A stretch of DNA of 33,885 nt from Alcanivoracaceae bacterium (GTDB lineage Bacteria; Pseudomonadota; Gammaproteobacteria; Pseudomonadales; Alcanivoracaceae), in the NCBI GenBank assembly GCA_029212745.1, contig JARGOL010000019.1, forward strand, positions 1 through 33,885. Direction: 5' to 3'. Both the position numbers and the translations under genes were made by a program. Positions within the stretch are counted from its first letter, which is position 1, and each line of letters opens with the position of its first letter. This document shows, in pieces, positions 33,545 to 33,885 of this stretch. The notes under the pieces were generated by a model, which had not been told where the DNA came from, did not search any database, and saw only the letters and a program-made list of their open reading frames with translations.

Positions 33545-33591
33545 AACAAACAAAAAGGCCTCACACGAAAGTGTGGGGCCTTTTTGTTTGT
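33545..33591 (+). terminator. Terminator after tRNA-Asn
   Basis: A long hairpin: AAACAAAAAGGCC-T-CACAC, GAAA tetraloop, GTGTG-G-GGCCTTTTTGTTT. The A-rich and T-rich arms pair, so it is also symmetrical enough to work from the other strand. It is repeated exactly at the end of the window. Confidence 0.93.
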
Positions 33592-33610
33592 CCGATTCAT
33601 CGGTCTGGGC
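33556..33610 (+). repeat. 55-bp exact direct repeat, copy 1 (terminator plus flank)
   Basis: It covers the terminator 3' part and the following TCCGATTCATCGGTCTGGGC. An identical 55-bp sequence is at 33831-33885 (period 275 bp), running to the window edge, so the repeat probably continues beyond it. Confidence 0.95.
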
Positions 33611-33627
33611 GCAGCCCAGCTGGGTGA

Positions 33628-33692
33628 GCCCGGGAATTGTCGATGCAAAGCATCGACCCGGGCGAACGCCCGTTGGCATGCAGGCCAACGGG
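33628..33692 (+). repeat. Two-hairpin structured element, copy C (tRNA-Asn locus)
   Basis: GCCCGG, bulge GAATT, GTCGATGC, loop AAA, GCATCGAC, CCGGGC, linker GAACG, then CCCGTTGGC, loop ATGCAG, GCCAACGGG. The architecture, bulge and linker are identical to copies A and B downstream of tRNA-Pro, but stem bases differ with compensatory changes. Here it has the same orientation as the tRNA. A small extra hairpin CTGGGC-GCA-GCCCAG precedes it. Confidence 0.82.
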
Positions 33693-33797
33693 CCGGAGGG
33701 GCCAAACGCCGTCGCCAGACGGCCAGGCCTTCCTGACGAAGCACTGATTGGCAGGCTCGCGCCTGCGGTTAATCAGCGCGCGAATGCATGCATTCGC

Positions 33798-33823
33798 CTG
33801 GTCGACCCCAGCAGACGCAGCCA
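33798..33823 (+). pseudogene. Decayed copy of the tRNA-Asn 3' end
   Basis: 26 nt match the last 27 nt of tRNA-Asn (33518-33544), including CTGG, TCGA, CCCAGCAG and the terminal GCCA, with a one-base deletion and a few substitutions. It is followed, as the real tRNA is, by the 55-bp terminator repeat. Just before it are a perfect 16-bp palindrome CGAATGCATGCATTCG (33781-33796) and, in 33745-33776, another hairpin ending in TTAATCAG. Confidence 0.8.
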
Positions 33824-33825
33824 AC

Positions 33826-33885
33826 CACACAGGCCTCACACGAAAGTGTGGGGCCTTTTTGTTTGTCCGATTCATCGGTCTGGGC
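33826..33885 (+). terminator. Second copy of the tRNA-Asn terminator and 55-bp repeat
   Basis: 33831-33885 is identical to 33556-33610. The hairpin GGCC-T-CACAC-GAAA-GTGTG-G-GGCC with a T-rich tail is intact, but the upstream A-run is altered (CCACAC), so only the core stem forms. The repeat reaches the last base of the window. Confidence 0.9.

Overview
The window looks like a chromosome segment from a GC-rich marine-type gammaproteobacterium, most like the Alcanivorax/Pseudomonas side of the class. The evidence is the infC-rpmI-rplT-pheS-pheT-ihfA-merR-tRNA-Pro order, a cmoA-cmoB pair, a uvrB/aminotransferase divergent pair, a PHA phasin and a complete acyclic-terpene (atu) catabolic operon. 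I cannot name the species from sequence alone. No phage, insertion sequence, integrase or CRISPR array is visible.

Region by region. 1-162: tRNA-Asp (cut by the window edge) and tRNA-Val(UAC), one minus-strand unit with a clear sigma70 promoter. 288-11559: a TetR repressor (AtuR-like) with a translationally coupled 64-aa partner on the minus strand, and divergently atuA-B-C-D-E-F plus an acyl-CoA synthetase. Together these would activate, dehydrogenate, carboxylate and hydrate citronellyl/geranyl-type branched acyl-CoAs; an 18-bp dyad lies in the divergent promoter. 11606-12138: a gene-free AT-rich island between two facing terminators, with two perfect DnaA-box sequences and a third near-match. 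12209-15630: a phasin, a DUF445 membrane protein, an SCP2/UbiJ-like membrane-anchored protein and two small paralogous one-TM proteins. 15777-20726: a CS1/alpha-type chaperone-usher pilus split into two convergent halves, chaperone-usher on plus and major pilin plus two-domain adhesin on minus, with a UUCG-capped terminator between pilin and adhesin. 20962-22146: divergent from the pilin, a protein made of a pseudo-receiver and a degenerate GGDEF domain. 22141-24274: cmoA-cmoB, then tRNA-Pro(GGG) followed by tandem repeats that carry copies of the tRNA 3' end. 24352-29726: the translation operon infC (AUU start) to merR. 29893-33392: tRNA-Val(GAC), uvrB and a class I aminotransferase. 33469-33885: tRNA-Asn, again followed by duplicated tRNA-3'-end and terminator units.

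The most unusual item is a structured repeat found three times, always just downstream of a tRNA (two copies after tRNA-Pro, one after tRNA-Asn). It has a fixed architecture: a 6-bp stem, a GAATT bulge, an 8-bp stem with 3-nt loop, a GAACG linker and a second 8-9 bp hairpin. Four base pairs of the first hairpin differ between the two loci in a compensatory way. At both loci the repeat sits between duplicated copies of the tRNA 3' end, an arrangement reminiscent of the E. coli tyrT repeats. The split pilus locus with its doubly degenerate signalling protein is the second most interesting candidate system.
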